A stretch of DNA of 63,200 nucleotides from an uncultured Clostridia bacterium. Its GTDB lineage: Bacteria > Bacillota > Clostridia > Lachnospirales > Anaerotignaceae. Positions 62,514 to 63,200 of the stretch are shown in pieces (position 1 is the stretch's first letter; each line of letters starts with the position of its first letter). The notes beneath the pieces are model-generated. The model made no database searches. It had not been told where the DNA came from and was given only the letters and a program-made list of their open reading frames with translations. The stretch lies in contig CAMBLO010000012.1 in assembly GCA_945868505.1 (NCBI GenBank), positions 1-63,200 of the forward strand. The letters run 5' to 3'. Made by a program: the position numbers and the translations under genes.

Positions 62514-62672
62514 ATGGACAAGAACAATAACAAAGCAAACAATAAGACAGAAAAGAACAACCAGAAGGGCATGAACAGAACAGAATTTGCCCAGGAATAC
62601 AGCATTGATACAGGCAAAAACGATAAGACAAACAAAAACAATAAAAACAACAAAACAAACAAATGTAACTAA
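62514..62672 (+). CDS. Asn/Lys-rich 52-residue protein with TEFAQE motif, possible gamma-type SASP relative
   Basis: From ATG 62514 (GGGAGG about nine bases upstream) the product is hydrophilic, with about half its residues Asn or Lys. A single conserved-looking island reads RTEFAQEYSID. Gamma-type small acid-soluble spore proteins are Asn/Gln-rich and carry TEFASE, the cleavage site of the germination protease. The resemblance is to composition and motif only. An upstream in-frame ATG at 62457 has no good ribosome-binding site. A strong terminator follows. Confidence 0.6.
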   Translation: MDKNNNKANNKTEKNNQKGMNRTEFAQEYSIDTGKNDKTNKNNKNNKTNKCN

Positions 62673-62706
62673 GTGTGCCTGAGTACGGGCGCATTATAAG
62701 GAAGGA

Positions 62707-62752
62707 AAACGGTTTTTTCTTGGATAATGGTCTGAGAAAAGGCCGTTTTTTC
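62707..62752 (+). terminator. Terminator before the rRNA operon
   Basis: AAACGGTTTTTTCT (62707-62720) pairs with AGAAAAGGCCGTTT (62735-62748), with two G-T pairs, ending in TTTTTC. It isolates the rRNA promoters from upstream transcription. Confidence 0.85.
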
Positions 62753-62801
62753 TTGTGAAATCAAGGGTTTCAATAAAGTCGGAAAAAGTTGAAAAAAGGT
62801 G

Positions 62802-62829
62802 TTGACATTTTTAGATAAGCGAGTATAAT
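62802..62829 (+). promoter_or_regulatory. rRNA operon promoter P1
   Basis: TTGACA (62802-62807) and TATAAT (62824-62829) match consensus perfectly with a 16-bp spacer. It is the most upstream of three tandem promoters before 16S rRNA. Confidence 0.88.
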
Positions 62830-62908
62830 AAATAACTGTCGCTGCTGATTGGCAGAACGAAAACAGCATATCGAACAGGTCAACGGCGAATGTTTTAGAA
62901 GAAAAACA

Positions 62909-62937
62909 TTGACAAGCGAGACTGAGAATGATATACT
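62909..62937 (+). promoter_or_regulatory. rRNA operon promoter P2
   Basis: TTGACA (62909-62914) and TATACT (62932-62937) are separated by 17 bp. Confidence 0.88.
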
Positions 62938-63002
62938 AAACTTCGCTGACAAAACAGCAACGAAAAAGCGCGAAAAAAGATTTTAAAAATCGAAAAAAGT
63001 GC

Positions 63003-63031
63003 TTGACGCACAGAATAACATCTGATAAAAT
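63003..63031 (+). promoter_or_regulatory. rRNA operon promoter P3
   Basis: TTGACG (63003-63008) and TAAAAT (63026-63031) are separated by 17 bp. Confidence 0.82.
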
Positions 63032-63037
63032 AATCTA

Positions 63038-63179
63038 CGCTGCTGATAAAGCAGAGTTGATCCTTGAAAACTGAACAATGGATATGAACACACAACCCAT
63101 AGTCATTCCAAAAGCAATACGGAAACGATTGCGAATGATATTTTGAATTAGCCAGATTAACTGGCTAGGACTTAAACTT
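63038..63179 (+). other. rRNA leader with processing stem sequences
   Basis: This leader between P3 and 16S contains CCTTGAAAACTGAACAATG, a sequence type common in Firmicute rRNA spacers. A short hairpin AGCCAG/CTGGCT lies near 63150. Part of the stem for RNase III processing is probably here. No tRNA or protein gene is seen. Confidence 0.65.
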
Positions 63180-63200
63180 TAACATAAGAGTTTGATCCTG
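63180..63200 (+). rRNA. rrs: 16S rRNA, first bases only
   Basis: AGAGTTTGATCCTG at 63187-63200 is the universal 5' sequence of bacterial 16S rRNA (E. coli position 8 onward). The mature 5' end is placed seven bases earlier. The gene runs out of the window. Confidence 0.95.

Noticed and set aside
62870..62895. LexA box near CGAACAGGTCAACG in the rRNA leader
   Set aside because: Only the left half matches the consensus; there is no GTTC at the right spacing.
1..63200. CRISPR array, IS element, prophage or integrative element
   Set aside because: No regularly spaced repeats, transposase or integrase sequence, or attachment-site duplication at the tRNA genes was seen; gene content is core-like throughout.

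Overview
The window is an ordinary-density chromosomal segment of a low- to mid-GC, Gram-positive, spore-forming-type anaerobe. Gene content and order point to class Clostridia, most likely the Lachnospirales; an Anaerotignum-like organism is possible but that is a guess from memory, not shown by the sequence. Supporting signs are the ylo-type block (yicC-remA-gmk-rpoZ-priA-def-fmt-rsmB-rlmN-prpC-prkC-rsgA-rpe-thiN, then rpmB reversed), class III fructose bisphosphatase, FloA/NfeD, a ZTP riboswitch, GAAC-N4-GTTC LexA boxes and a short divergent LysM gene next to lexA. No phage, IS element, CRISPR array or other clear island is seen.

Layout. 1-200: two tandem tRNA-Gly(GCC) genes, the first cut by the window edge. 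350-4240: DUF503 protein, trigger factor, ClpP and ClpX (protein folding and turnover). 4380-7620: threonine ammonia-lyase, a TipA-type MerR regulator with its own 19-bp-spacer promoter, and a DMT permease. 7690-12220: FtsK/SpoIIIE translocase and an unusual fusion of an ATPase-like domain to a divergent dicarboxylate-symporter body. 12240-15050: ZTP riboswitch, fhs and folD (one-carbon folate metabolism). 15140-21060: a small anchored protein, rimO, pgsA, cinA, a second DMT permease and recA with a LexA box. 21058-25300 (minus): azlD, azlC, MATE exporter, rqcH. 25440-40780: the long housekeeping block covering guanylate metabolism, replication restart, initiator formylation, rRNA modification, Ser/Thr phosphorylation and ribosome assembly.

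40910-48250: secreted protein, RNase Z, TsaD, a helical protein, GNAT, then a minus-strand group (DUF2798 protein with a structured leader, YjjG, SDR) and a membrane protein. 48340-56560: class III FBPase, a flavodoxin/HxlR divergent pair, MutS2, and an OmpR-type response regulator and sensor kinase separated by an opposing small membrane-protein gene. 56575-59740: nadE and lexA on the minus strand, diverging from a YneA-like LysM protein across a region with three LexA-like boxes. 60040-62750: nfeD-floA, an EcsC-family protein and a 52-residue Asn/Lys-rich protein with a spore-protein-like TEFAQE motif. 62800-63200: three tandem promoters and the leader of an rRNA operon, with the first bases of 16S rRNA.

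The items most worth following up are the ATPase-symporter fusion (10584-12179), the attenuator-like leader upstream of the DUF2798 gene (45568-45660), the SOS node that may also carry nadE, a shared 11-bp-period repeat upstream of two envelope loci, and two very small genes (40334-40504 and 62514-62672). All calls come from reading the sequence; no database search was run.
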